A stretch of 53,405 bases of DNA, from assembly GCA_900541965.1 (NCBI GenBank), contig UQLN01000034.1:1-53405 (forward strand), read 5' to 3'. Position numbers and translations under genes: made by a program. Positions within the stretch are counted from its first letter, which is position 1; every line of letters begins with the position of its first letter. This DNA is from an uncultured Parabacteroides sp. (GTDB taxonomy: Bacteria > Bacteroidota > Bacteroidia > Bacteroidales > Tannerellaceae). The notes under the pieces were generated by a model, which was not told the origin of the DNA, made no database searches, and saw only the letters and a list, made by a program, of their open reading frames with translations. This document shows positions 7,730 through 17,298 of this stretch, in pieces.

Positions 7730-9018
7730 TAACAGATACACTTTTACAATTCGACAGGGACCATATCTGGCATCCCTATACATCCACCATCGACCCGCTT
7801 CCGGTTTATCCGGTAGACCGTGCAGATGGTGTCACCATTACATTGAAAGATGGCAGAAAACTGATAGACGGCATGTCATCCTGGTGGGCAGCCGTACACG
7901 GATACAATCATCCGGTTCTGAACAAGGCTGCCAAAAAGCAACTCGAAAAAATGAGCCATATCATGTTCGGAGGTTTTACCCATGAACCGGCTGTCGAACT
8001 GGCTAATAAACTCCTACCATTACTTCCGCCCGGAATGGATAAAATATTCTTTGCAGACAGTGGTTCTGTTGCCGTAGAAGTGGCCATGAAAATGGCTATC
8101 CAATACTGGCAATCATCCGGTAAACCTCATAAATGCAAGTTTGCGACCATCCGAAGCGGCTATCATGGCGATACCTGGCATGCCATGTCCGTATGCGACC
8201 CGGTAACCGGTATGCACGGCATTTTTTCAGGCAGTCTTCCAGTCCAATACTTTATTCCTCAACCTTCCGTTAAATTCCACGAAGAATGGAAAGAAGAGGC
8301 TATTCATCCATTAAAAGACCTATTGGAAAAACATCACCGGGAAATAGCAGCTCTAATACTCGAACCGATAGTTCAGGGAGCCGGAGGCATGTACTTTTAT
8401 TCACCGGAATTTCTTATTAAAGCAAGGGAACTTTGCAATCACTACAACGTGCTGTTTATTTTCGATGAGATAGCAACCGGTTTCGGACGTACCGGAAAAC
8501 TATTTGCCTGGGAACATGCCGGCGTTATTGCTGACATTATGTGTATCGGAAAGGCGCTGACCGGAGGATACCTGACTTTATCCGCTACAATTACCCAAAA
8601 GCATATAGCCGATACCATTTGCTCCGGCGAAGCAGGTTGTTTTATGCACGGCCCTACTTTTATGGGGAACCCGTTGGCATGTGCCATTGCTTCCGCTTCC
8701 GTTTCCTTACTATTGGATAGCCACTGGCAAGAGAAAGTCCATGCAATAGAAAACCAACTCAAAGAAGAACTGGCACCCGCATCCGCATTCCAGAACGTGC
8801 AAGAGGTCAGGGTTTTAGGAGCCATCGGCGTTCTGGAAATGAAAGAGCCGGTCAATATGGCCATACTCCAACGCCGTTTTGTTGAAAAGGGAATCTGGGT
8901 ACGCCCTTTCGGCAAACTGGTTTACCTGATGCCCCCGTTCATCATCTCCAAAGAAGAGTTGCACCAACTGACAAGCGGATTACTCGAAATATTATCTGTA
9001 GACAATCAAGCTTCATAA
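7726..9018 (+). CDS. bioA: Adenosylmethionine-8-amino-7-oxononanoate aminotransferase
   Basis: A 430-residue fold-type I PLP enzyme that aminates KAPA to DAPA using SAM as amino donor. Seen in the sequence are HPYT near the N-terminus, SSWWAAVHGYNHP (substrate-site Trp residues), FDEIATGFGRTG, and Lys276 in CIGKALTGG, the Schiff-base lysine. It overlaps the bioB stop by 4 nt and bioF follows after 10 nt. Confidence 0.96.
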   Translation: MITDTLLQFDRDHIWHPYTSTIDPLPVYPVDRADGVTITLKDGRKLIDGMSSWWAAVHGYNHPVLNKAAKKQLEKMSHIMFGGFTHEPAVELANKLLPLLPPGMDKIFFADSGSVAVEVAMKMAIQYWQSSGKPHKCKFATIRSGYHGDTWHAMSVCDPVTGMHGIFSGSLPVQYFIPQPSVKFHEEWKEEAIHPLKDLLEKHHREIAALILEPIVQGAGGMYFYSPEFLIKARELCNHYNVLFIFDEIATGFGRTGKLFAWEHAGVIADIMCIGKALTGGYLTLSATITQKHIADTICSGEAGCFMHGPTFMGNPLACAIASASVSLLLDSHWQEKVHAIENQLKEELAPASAFQNVQEVRVLGAIGVLEMKEPVNMAILQRRFVEKGIWVRPFGKLVYLMPPFIISKEELHQLTSGLLEILSVDNQAS

Positions 9019-9028
9019 ATATATTAAG

Positions 9029-10168
9029 ATGAAAGATTATGCCCAAGTATTAAATACATTGGAAGCCGCCGGAAATCTCCGGCGGTTACCGGAGGTCCGC
9101 CATCAGGGAAAATGGATTGAGAAAGAAGGACAAAAAATGCTGAACCTCTCTTCCAATGATTATCTGGGACTGGCCTCCCGTATGGACTTAAGAGATTCAT
9201 TCCTTACCTGGCTGCAGGAAACAGCCCTGCCATTATCATCAAGTTCCTCCCGCCTGTTAACAGGGAATTTTTCCGTTTACGAAGCGCTTGAACAACAAAT
9301 GTGCAAGGCTTTCGGCCGCGAAGCCGCCCTTTTGTTCAATAGCGGCTACCATGCCAATACCGGCATATTGCCTGCGCTGGCTGATAAACAGACATTAATC
9401 CTTGCCGACAAACTGGTACATGCCAGCATCATAGACGGAATCCTTCTAAGCGGAGCGCCGTTCCAACGATACAAGCACAACAACTATGAACATCTGGAAC
9501 AGTTATTATCCAAAACCAGCGGACAGTATGAACAGACAATCATTGTAACGGAAAGCATCTTCAGCATGGATGGAGATGTAGCCGATCTGCACCAATTAGT
9601 CCGTTTAAAAAAGAGCTATCCCGATGTCATGCTTTATATAGATGAAGCCCATGCAATCGGAGTTCGTGGTAAAAACGGCTTAGGTATCGCTGAAGAACAA
9701 AATTGTATCGGAGAGATCGATTTTTTGGTAGGGACATTTGGAAAAGCATTAGCTTCTATGGGGGCTTATCTGTTATGCAGTAAAACAATCCGGGAATATC
9801 TGGTCAACACCATGCGCCCTCTTATTTTTAGTACGGCATTACCCCCCACACAAATAGCCTGGACACACTTCCTGTTCGACCGTTTACCGGAATTTACAGC
9901 AGAACGCCAACAGCTTTCTCAAACCAGCCGGTTATTAGCAACCGCCTTACAGGGAAGAGGCGGAGAAATAAGCAACAGCCATATCATTCCCTTCATTATT
10001 GGAGGAAACGAGGGTTGCATACAAAAAGCCTTGCAATTGCAACGAAAAGGATTTTACTGCCTGCCCGTCCGCCCTCCAACAGTTCCACAGGGAACGGCAC
10101 GCATACGTTTCTCGTTGACGGCATCTATCCACCCAGAAGACATACAAAACTTATTTCTTTTACTCTAA
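9029..10168 (+). CDS. bioF: 8-amino-7-oxononanoate synthase
   Basis: A 379-residue alpha-oxoamine synthase that condenses pimeloyl-ACP with alanine. SSNDYLGLA, ESIFSMDGD, DEAHAIGVRG and GTFGKA (PLP lysine Lys239) are all present. An 8-bp GC-rich hairpin with a 4-nt loop (9066-9085) lies in codons 13-19, close enough to the start to influence translation. A 72-nt gap to bioG, with a weak stem (10167-10172/10189-10194), is the only loose joint in the operon. Confidence 0.95.
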   Translation: MKDYAQVLNTLEAAGNLRRLPEVRHQGKWIEKEGQKMLNLSSNDYLGLASRMDLRDSFLTWLQETALPLSSSSSRLLTGNFSVYEALEQQMCKAFGREAALLFNSGYHANTGILPALADKQTLILADKLVHASIIDGILLSGAPFQRYKHNNYEHLEQLLSKTSGQYEQTIIVTESIFSMDGDVADLHQLVRLKKSYPDVMLYIDEAHAIGVRGKNGLGIAEEQNCIGEIDFLVGTFGKALASMGAYLLCSKTIREYLVNTMRPLIFSTALPPTQIAWTHFLFDRLPEFTAERQQLSQTSRLLATALQGRGGEISNSHIIPFIIGGNEGCIQKALQLQRKGFYCLPVRPPTVPQGTARIRFSLTASIHPEDIQNLFLLL

Positions 10169-10240
10169 GCCGAAAAAGAACCAATAAACGGCTTTATATC
10201 AAAAGGATGAAAAAAGGAACGCTCATAAACGACAGATAAA

Positions 10241-10894
10241 ATGGATATATACAAACAGACAAACAATAAAAAGGAGAAGTTACTCCTTATCTTTTCCGGC
10301 TGGTCAGCCTCTCCCCTACTTTTTAAAGGGATAGAGGCAGATGAAGATACGGACATATGGATAGGCTATAACTATCAAAATCTTGCTTTCACAGATGACT
10401 TATCCGGCTACCGGGAGATACGCATCATTGCCTGGTCGCTCGGAGTGTGGGCGGCATCCATCATATTGGATAAACAACAAGCATCCTTGCCCATCAACGG
10501 AGCCATAGCCATCAACGGAACCCCCTATCCTGTCCATGATACATACGGCATACCGGAAACTATTTTCCGGGGGACACTGGAAAATATCACTCCGGCAGGC
10601 ATGTACCGTTTCAACCGGCGGATGTGTGGAAGCAAAGACATTCTGCAACAATACGAAACAATACCTCCCCGCCCGATAGAAGAAATCAAAGAAGAGCTGC
10701 ATGTTATCTACCAGACCTATAGACCGATGGAAACCAGTCTTTGGACAAGTGCTATCTTATCGGCAAACGACCTGATTTTCCCCATACAAAACTTGCGGAA
10801 CTACTGGTGCGGACGTTGTCCGGTTACGGAAATAGAGGCACCCCATTATCCTTTTTATCGGTGGAAACAATGGAACGAGTTATGGAAACAATAA
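10241..10894 (+). CDS. bioG: BioG-type pimeloyl-ACP methyl ester esterase
   Basis: A 217-residue DUF452/BioG-family alpha/beta-hydrolase. The nucleophile elbow is AWSLG with Ser66, and SGWSASP near residue 20 fits the oxyanion region. A His in APHYPFYRW near the C-terminus completes the likely triad. BioG plays the part of BioH, releasing pimeloyl-ACP from its methyl ester to close the BioC-dependent pimelate pathway. Its position between bioF and bioC agrees. The 3' end overlaps bioC. Confidence 0.9.
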   Translation: MDIYKQTNNKKEKLLLIFSGWSASPLLFKGIEADEDTDIWIGYNYQNLAFTDDLSGYREIRIIAWSLGVWAASIILDKQQASLPINGAIAINGTPYPVHDTYGIPETIFRGTLENITPAGMYRFNRRMCGSKDILQQYETIPPRPIEEIKEELHVIYQTYRPMETSLWTSAILSANDLIFPIQNLRNYWCGRCPVTEIEAPHYPFYRWKQWNELWKQ

Positions 10895-11643
10895 ACACCC
10901 GGGATATCGCAAGCCGTTTTACCCGTGCTTTGCAAAGTTATGACCGCCATGCCAATGCCCAGCATACCATATGCAAAGAGTTGGTATCGCTACTCATACG
11001 CTACGCTGGTACCGATTACAACCATATGCTTGAAATAGGCTGTGGAACGGGGAGTTTTACCAAACAAATGAAAGAGCTATGCCAGATAAACGAATGGACA
11101 GTCAACGACCTTTGCAAAGACTGTAAAGAAATAATCGACGGGATTTTGCAAGGGGAATCCTACACATTTATTTCCGGTGATGCCGAACAACTTCCACTCT
11201 TCGGCAAATACGACCTGATAGCTTCCTCTTCCGTATTCCAGTGGATGAAACAACCGGAAAAGTTCTTACACAAATTATCCAACTTACTGGCAGATAAAGG
11301 GATTTTGCTATTCAGTACCTTTGCCCCCGGCAACCTCCACGAAATAAAAGAACTGACAGGGCGGGGCCTCAACTATCCGGACGCGGGAGAATTATGCCAA
11401 TGGCTATCCTCCGATTTCCATGTTCTTCATTGTGAAGAAGATGATATTACGCTCACATTTTCCACACCTATGGACGTGTTGCGTCATCTCAAATCTACCG
11501 GAGTTACCGCCACCGGAGGGAACATCTGGACCCGTGGCATGCAGGAAGAATTCTGTACACGCTATACGATAATGTTCCATACAACAGATAATCAAGTAAA
11601 GTTAACCTACCGCCCTTTATATATACTGGCGGTAAAAAAATAA
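10882..11643 (+). CDS. bioC: Malonyl-ACP O-methyltransferase
   Basis: A SAM methyltransferase (253 residues from ATG 10882). LEIGCGTGSFTKQM is motif I for SAM binding, and DLIASSSVFQW follows as in BioC. BioC methylates malonyl-ACP so that the fatty acid machinery can build the pimeloyl chain. The frame is open back to 10741 inside bioG, but BioC proteins begin shortly before the DIASRFTRALQSYDRHA segment. ATG 10882 or 10870 is therefore preferred, with a 13-25 nt overlap with bioG. Confidence 0.92.
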   Translation: METINTRDIASRFTRALQSYDRHANAQHTICKELVSLLIRYAGTDYNHMLEIGCGTGSFTKQMKELCQINEWTVNDLCKDCKEIIDGILQGESYTFISGDAEQLPLFGKYDLIASSSVFQWMKQPEKFLHKLSNLLADKGILLFSTFAPGNLHEIKELTGRGLNYPDAGELCQWLSSDFHVLHCEEDDITLTFSTPMDVLRHLKSTGVTATGGNIWTRGMQEEFCTRYTIMFHTTDNQVKLTYRPLYILAVKK

Positions 11644-11651
11644 CAAGCGAC

Positions 11652-12341
11652 ATGAAAGGTAAAGTATTATTCGTCACAGGTATCGATACGAATATCGGTA
11701 AAACTTACGCAACCGGCATCCTGGCACGTGCATTGGCTGAACAGGGAAAAACGGTGATTACCCAGAAAATGATTCAAACCGGATGTGAAGAAATATCGGA
11801 AGATATTGAAATGCACCGGAAATTGCAAGGCATTCCTTTTACGGAAGAAGACAAACAGGGACTAACCTGTCCCTACATATTCACTTATCCGTGTTCTCCC
11901 CATATGGCTGCGGCAAAAGACAAACGGAATATCGACCTATCCGTTATCACAGCCGCAACACAGCAACTTCAGGAAAAATACGAATATGTATTGTTGGAAG
12001 GGGCCGGAGGATTAATGGTTCCGAATGATTTCGACTCATTGACTATCGATTATGTCAAAGAACAGGGATACCCTGTTATCCTGGTTACTTCCGGGAAATT
12101 AGGCAGTATCAACCATACGCTGCTCAGCCTGTATGCCTGCAAACAATACGGTATTCCGGTAAAAGCGCTTGTGTACAACCTTTTTCCAAAAGCCGACGCA
12201 TTAATAGAAGCCAACACAATGGAATACCTGGCTCAATACCTGCAAAAAGAATCGCCGGAAACAACAATTATCACATTACCGGATATGGAAGAAGCACAAA
12301 AGGACTTGAACCATATACCTTTCGTTACTGTGTTAAATTAA
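11652..12341 (+). CDS. bioD: Dethiobiotin synthetase
   Basis: A 229-residue ATP-dependent carboxylase that forms dethiobiotin from DAPA and CO2. The P-loop is GIDTNIGKT (Lys17), and LLEGAGGLMVP is the second signature. It starts 8 nt after bioC. It is the last gene of the operon; a new promoter begins 8 nt after its stop. Confidence 0.96.
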   Translation: MKGKVLFVTGIDTNIGKTYATGILARALAEQGKTVITQKMIQTGCEEISEDIEMHRKLQGIPFTEEDKQGLTCPYIFTYPCSPHMAAAKDKRNIDLSVITAATQQLQEKYEYVLLEGAGGLMVPNDFDSLTIDYVKEQGYPVILVTSGKLGSINHTLLSLYACKQYGIPVKALVYNLFPKADALIEANTMEYLAQYLQKESPETTIITLPDMEEAQKDLNHIPFVTVLN

Positions 12342-12348
12342 CAGTCCT

Positions 12349-12378
12349 TTTGTAATAAAGAAAGATTGATTATCTTTG
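12349..12378 (+). promoter_or_regulatory. Promoter upstream of the small gene and RND operon
   Basis: TTTG (12349-12352), an 18-nt spacer and TATCTTTG (12371-12378) match the Bacteroidetes housekeeping promoter well. The first ATG downstream is at 12408. Confidence 0.75.
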
Positions 12379-12407
12379 CAACAAGTTTTTCAGGCAGAGA
12401 GTAAAAG

Positions 12408-12785
12408 ATGTTACCAAAGATAATCAATCATATATTCAAAATACATCAACGTATCACCTTGGTGATTCTGTTGGTGCTTTTGCAATTTTATTCTTTCGGT
12501 AGCGATTTTTTCCCGGAACCGCTCCGCCAGACAACTGCCATTTCCATTAACCAGAATAGCCCGGAAGTACTGGATTTTGACGACCATGCCACTATACGGA
12601 CGGTTCGACAGGAAGATATTCAGTTACAAGCCTTTGAAATCGATTTGATTTCCGATTGGTTCACTTGTATGGATATACATGGACTTATCCAGTCGTTGGA
12701 ACTGCGTATCTGCTCCTCACTACCTTTATTCCACAACCTTCACAAAGCTGACAACTTTATTTGGTTCAGCACATTCCTGCTTTAG
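12408..12785 (+). CDS. Small membrane-anchored protein of unknown function
   Basis: A 125-residue protein that I do not recognise. A hydrophobic stretch at residues 15-29 (ITLVILLVLLQFYSF) is a signal anchor. The rest is mixed, with an acidic centre (PEVLDFDDHATIRTVRQEDIQLQAFEIDLISDWF). A good promoter stands 30 nt upstream of the ATG and a purine-rich GAGAGTAAAAG stretch precedes it, so the frame is probably expressed. It precedes an RND efflux operon by 194 nt with no terminator between, so it may be part of that transcript and might be a small accessory protein. Confidence 0.55.
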   Translation: MLPKIINHIFKIHQRITLVILLVLLQFYSFGSDFFPEPLRQTTAISINQNSPEVLDFDDHATIRTVRQEDIQLQAFEIDLISDWFTCMDIHGLIQSLELRICSSLPLFHNLHKADNFIWFSTFLL

Positions 12786-12979
12786 ACATTTCTTTCCAGT
12801 CTATTTCACGGGCGGTTTTACCTATCGGTAGCCGGTCACAAATCGGTCCGTACTTTTTACAGGCTCCCATTATACATATATAATCAATCGATTACACATT
12901 CGTATCCTTTACCGGAAGACGGACATGTAACCCTATGTATGCAATCAAATAAAATCAAATAATTTAATCAGAAAAGTGT

Positions 12980-14140
12980 ATGACGAAAAGAGTATTTTCC
13001 GCCAAACTATCTTTATTATTTACTATCTCCTTCCTGACTGCATGTAGCGGAAGCCAGGAAAAAAAAGCAAAGGGGAAAGACCCTATCCCTGTTATAAAAC
13101 TGGCAAGTACTTCTATTGAAATTCCCCAATCGTATGTGGCGGATGTACAAGCGGTCCAGTTTGTAGAAATAAAGCCCAAAGTAGAAGGCTTTGTCGAAGC
13201 TGTTCTTGTGGACGAAGGAGAACATGTGAAGAAAGGGCAAGTATTGTTCAAACTCTCATCTGCCGAGCTTTACGAAGAAGTAAAAGAGGCGCAAGCCAAT
13301 TATAAGCAAGTACAAGCCGAGTTGAAAATGGCAGAGGTGGAAGCCGACCGGATAAAACGGCTTGTCGATAAAGATATCATCTCTCCCATCCGCCTTGAAC
13401 TGGCAAATACGGAAATCGACGTAGCCCGCCTGAAAGTGCAACAGGCAAAATCAAGGTTGCAACGTGCAGAAACAAACTACTCCTATACAACCATTGCCTC
13501 TCCTTTCGACGGGTACGTAGACCGTATTCCGTTTAAAGCAGGAAGTTTAGTTACCCCTACCAGTTTACTCACCTCTTTGACGGATGTCTCGGAAATGTTT
13601 GCTTATTTCAAAATAAACGAACAGGAATATCTGGAATACAAACGTACCCAGTTAAGCGGTGCCGACCAGTCGGAATACGACAACCTCGAACTGGTTTTAT
13701 CCGACCAGACTACTTATCCCTACAAAGGAACCGTAGAAACTGTAGAAGGAGATTTTGAACGCGGTACCGGTTCTATTGCGTTCCGTGCTCGTTTTGCCAA
13801 TCCCGAACGGCTATTAAGACACGGGGTATCCGGAAAAATCCGTATGCTTACCCAAATGGAGAATGTGATTCTGGTACCTCAGCAATCCACTTTTGAAATT
13901 CAGGATTTCACTTATGTTTATACGGTAGATGAAGAAGGTAAAGTGAGTGTCCGTAGCTTCGAACCTCTTGCCCGTCACGGTTCCTATTACGTAACGAAAG
14001 ATTTACCAGACCAGACTATCATTGTATATGAAGGTGTACAGACTGTAAGCGATGGTATGACTATCGTTCCGGAAATGGTAAATACTCAAACAGTCCGTGA
14101 GAAAACTGAATTATCCAATAACCCAGAAAACAATAAATAA
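12980..14140 (+). CDS. RND efflux periplasmic adaptor (membrane fusion protein)
   Basis: A 386-residue AcrA/MexA-type lipoprotein with lipobox LTAC (Cys22). After it come a lipoyl/barrel-sandwich half (VEIKPKVEGFVEAVLVDEGEHVKKGQVLFKL), a long coiled-coil hairpin (about residues 90-165) and the second lipoyl half (YTTIASPFDGYVDRIPFKAGSLV). The protein links the inner-membrane pump to the outer-membrane channel. The pump gene follows after 5 nt. Confidence 0.95.
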   Translation: MTKRVFSAKLSLLFTISFLTACSGSQEKKAKGKDPIPVIKLASTSIEIPQSYVADVQAVQFVEIKPKVEGFVEAVLVDEGEHVKKGQVLFKLSSAELYEEVKEAQANYKQVQAELKMAEVEADRIKRLVDKDIISPIRLELANTEIDVARLKVQQAKSRLQRAETNYSYTTIASPFDGYVDRIPFKAGSLVTPTSLLTSLTDVSEMFAYFKINEQEYLEYKRTQLSGADQSEYDNLELVLSDQTTYPYKGTVETVEGDFERGTGSIAFRARFANPERLLRHGVSGKIRMLTQMENVILVPQQSTFEIQDFTYVYTVDEEGKVSVRSFEPLARHGSYYVTKDLPDQTIIVYEGVQTVSDGMTIVPEMVNTQTVREKTELSNNPENNK

Positions 14141-14145
14141 GCAGT

Positions 14146-17100
14146 ATGTTCGGAATATTTATCAGACGTCCTATTCTGGCAGGTGTAATTTCTGTTGTTA
14201 TCACCCTGTTAGGCTTATTGGCAATCAATTCGTTGCCAATTACACAGTTCCCGGACATCGTTCCACCATCTGTTACCGTAACTGCCCGTTATACAGGTGC
14301 GAATGCCGACGTTATGGCTAAAACGGTTGCTACCCCATTGGAACGTGCAATCAACGGAGTTCCGGGCATGACCTATATGACATCCGTTTGTACCAACGAC
14401 GGCATGTCGCTTACCACAATCTACTTCAAAGTAGGAACCGACCCGGATGTGGCTTCCGTAAACGTCCAGAACCGTGTGACTACCGTATTGGACGAATTAC
14501 CGGAAGAAGTTATCCGTGCCGGTGTTATTACCGAAAAAGAAGTGAACAGTATGTTGATGTACCTGAATATTATGAGTTCGGACACCACACATACGGAAAA
14601 ATTCGTTTACAACTTTGCCGATATCAATATCCTGCGGGAACTGAAACGTATCGATGGGGTCGGTTTTGTTGAAATCATGGGTAGCCGTGACTATGCAATG
14701 CGTGTCTGGCTGAATCCCAACAGGCTTGCCGCTTATAACATGTCACCCCAGGAAGTAACGGCAGCTATCCGTTCTCAAAATATCGAAGCTGCACCGGGAA
14801 AAACAGGTATCAGTTCCGACAAACTCCCCCAACAGTTACAGTACGTTCTTCAATATAGCGGAAAGTTCAGTACACCGGAAGAATACGGTCAGATTGTACT
14901 GAAAGCATTGCCTGACGGTTCTGTCCTCCGCCTGAAAGATGTTGCTACCATCGAATTTGACTCGGAAGACTATAACATGATATCCATGACCGATGGTAAA
15001 CCATCTGCATCGATCATGATTAAACAGCGTCCGGGTTCCAACGCACGCGAAGTCATTCAGAACATCAAAGTCAAAATGGAAGAAATCAAGGAAAGCAGTT
15101 TTGCACCAGGTATGGATTATAATATATCGTATGACGTATCCCGCTTCCTCGATGCTTCTATCTCTGTAGTACTCCGTACTTTGCTGGAAGCCTTTTTACT
15201 GGTATTCATCGTTGTATACCTGTTCCTGCAAGACTTCCGCTCTACATTAATCCCGGCAATCGCAGTACCGGTATCGCTAATCGGTACATTTTTCTTTATG
15301 CAGATGCTGGGATTCTCCATCAACATGCTTACTCTTTTCGCTCTGGTGCTTGCAATCGGTATCGTAGTGGATAACGCCATTGTCGTAGTCGAAGCTGTAC
15401 ATGTAAAAATGCACAATGAGAAACTGCCGCCAGTAAAAGCTACGGAAAAGGCGATTCGTGAAATCGGGGGCGCCATTATTGCCATTACGCTGGTAATGTC
15501 CGCCGTATTTATTCCGGTAGGGTTTATGTCCGGTACGGTCGGTATCTTCTACCGCCAGTTCTCCCTTACACTTGCCGTGGCGATTGTTATCTCCGGAGTA
15601 AATGCGTTGACACTTTCACCAGCACTATGTGCCCTGTTATTAAAGCCGGTTTCCTACAATAAGAAGAAAAAGAACCTTCTCGAACGTTTCTTCTCCGGAT
15701 TTAACAAACGATACGACAAACTGGAACGCCGCTATAAAGTGAACCTGCGATTATTCCTGAACCGCAGAGTGCTGACTTATGCGACTTTACTCATTTTCTG
15801 CCTTGCCACATGGGGTATGACATTCGTCTTGCCTTCCGGTTTTATCCCGAATGAAGACCAAGGGATGATTTACGTAAATGTAGATGCACCTCCCGGGGCT
15901 ACTTTGGAACGCTCGGAAGCCGCCCTCAACAAGGTACAGGCTGCCTTATTACCCTTGGAAGAGGTGGAAACCATCTCCACCCTTGCCGGGTACAGTCTGA
16001 TGACAGAAACGGAAGGTGCCAGCTTCGGTATGGGTATGATCAACCTGAAACCCTGGAACGAACGCGAACAGACAGCCGAAGAGCTGATGCGTGTATATGC
16101 CGAACGTGTCTCACACATCAAAGATGCCGACATTCAGTTCTTCCTTCCTCCTACAGTACCCGGTTTCGGTAATGCCAGCGGTTTCGAACTTCGTTTGCAG
16201 GACAAAACGGCAGGAACCTTTGCCGAACTGGATGAAGTGGCAAAAGCTTTTATCGACAAACTGAATGCCGACCCGCGGCTGACAGGGGTTGTTTCGGGCT
16301 TTAATCCGAACTTCCCCCAGTACCTGCTACGTGTCGATCTGGCTAAAGCAGCAAAATTAGGTATCGATGTGAATGAATCGATGGAGACACTGCAATCGTA
16401 TGTCGGCAGTTTCTATTCATCTAACTTCGTCCGTTTCGGCCAAATGTATAAAGTGATGCTTCAGGCAGCACCGGAATATCGTATGAATCCGGAAGACTTA
16501 TTCAACCTGTATGCGAAAAACAAGGAAGGCAATATGGTTCCTTACTCCAATTTCATGACAATGGAACGTGTATACGGCCCCAGCCAGATAACCCGTTATA
16601 ACCTGTTCACCTCAGCCATGATTACAGGGGAACCGGCTCCGGGAATCAGTTCGGGAGAAGCACTAACGGCTGTAGAGGAAATCGCTGCAGAAGTCCTGCC
16701 TCGCGGATACGATATCGAATGGTCCGGAGTGGCAAGGGAAGAGAAAGAGTCCGGCGGACAAGCACTGGCTATCTTCGCTATCTGTCTAATTTTCGTATAT
16801 CTGCTACTTGCCGCACAGTATGAAAGCCTGCTCCTGCCTCTTCCTGTTATTCTCTCACTCCCGGCGGGGGTATTCGGTTCTTTCTTCATGCTCTATGTTA
16901 TCGGACTGGAAAATAATATTTATGCTCAAGTGGCATTGGTGATGCTAATCGGTTTGTTAGGAAAAAATGCCATTCTGATTATCGAAGTTGCCAACCAGTG
17001 CCGGAAAGAAGGCGTCAGCATTATGGGAGCCGCCATACAAGGGGCAACCAGCCGTCTCCGTCCGATCCTGATGACATCGTTCGCTTTCATTAGCGGTTTG

Positions 17101-17298
17101 ATTCCCTTAGCTATTGCCAGTGGAGCGGGTGCTTTGGGTAACCGTTCTATCGGTACGGCTGCCGCAGGCGGTATGTTTATCGGAACCTTTGTCGGCATCT
17201 TCCTGATTCCTGGACTCTATGTGATATTCGAATCACTGGCAACCTATCTAAAGAAAAAAAGAGAACAATCAAAAGAAGAAGAAGAATATGTATATTAA
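14146..17298 (+). CDS. RND multidrug efflux pump, inner-membrane subunit (HAE1 type)
   Basis: A 1050-residue AcrB-like transporter with the usual two repeats of TM1, large periplasmic loop and five or more TMs. FIRRPILAGVISVVITLLGL is TM1. The second-half TM with GLLGKNAILIIEV holds the relay lysine, and SRLRPILMTSFAF holds the relay arginine. In TM4 the motif reads GIVVDNAIVVVE: the second of the two acidic relay residues of AcrB (Asp408) is Asn here. Substrates cannot be told from sequence. It overlaps the outer-membrane gene by 11 nt. Confidence 0.95.
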   Translation: MFGIFIRRPILAGVISVVITLLGLLAINSLPITQFPDIVPPSVTVTARYTGANADVMAKTVATPLERAINGVPGMTYMTSVCTNDGMSLTTIYFKVGTDPDVASVNVQNRVTTVLDELPEEVIRAGVITEKEVNSMLMYLNIMSSDTTHTEKFVYNFADINILRELKRIDGVGFVEIMGSRDYAMRVWLNPNRLAAYNMSPQEVTAAIRSQNIEAAPGKTGISSDKLPQQLQYVLQYSGKFSTPEEYGQIVLKALPDGSVLRLKDVATIEFDSEDYNMISMTDGKPSASIMIKQRPGSNAREVIQNIKVKMEEIKESSFAPGMDYNISYDVSRFLDASISVVLRTLLEAFLLVFIVVYLFLQDFRSTLIPAIAVPVSLIGTFFFMQMLGFSINMLTLFALVLAIGIVVDNAIVVVEAVHVKMHNEKLPPVKATEKAIREIGGAIIAITLVMSAVFIPVGFMSGTVGIFYRQFSLTLAVAIVISGVNALTLSPALCALLLKPVSYNKKKKNLLERFFSGFNKRYDKLERRYKVNLRLFLNRRVLTYATLLIFCLATWGMTFVLPSGFIPNEDQGMIYVNVDAPPGATLERSEAALNKVQAALLPLEEVETISTLAGYSLMTETEGASFGMGMINLKPWNEREQTAEELMRVYAERVSHIKDADIQFFLPPTVPGFGNASGFELRLQDKTAGTFAELDEVAKAFIDKLNADPRLTGVVSGFNPNFPQYLLRVDLAKAAKLGIDVNESMETLQSYVGSFYSSNFVRFGQMYKVMLQAAPEYRMNPEDLFNLYAKNKEGNMVPYSNFMTMERVYGPSQITRYNLFTSAMITGEPAPGISSGEALTAVEEIAAEVLPRGYDIEWSGVAREEKESGGQALAIFAICLIFVYLLLAAQYESLLLPLPVILSLPAGVFGSFFMLYVIGLENNIYAQVALVMLIGLLGKNAILIIEVANQCRKEGVSIMGAAIQGATSRLRPILMTSFAFISGLIPLAIASGAGALGNRSIGTAAAGGMFIGTFVGIFLIPGLYVIFESLATYLKKKREQSKEEEEYVY

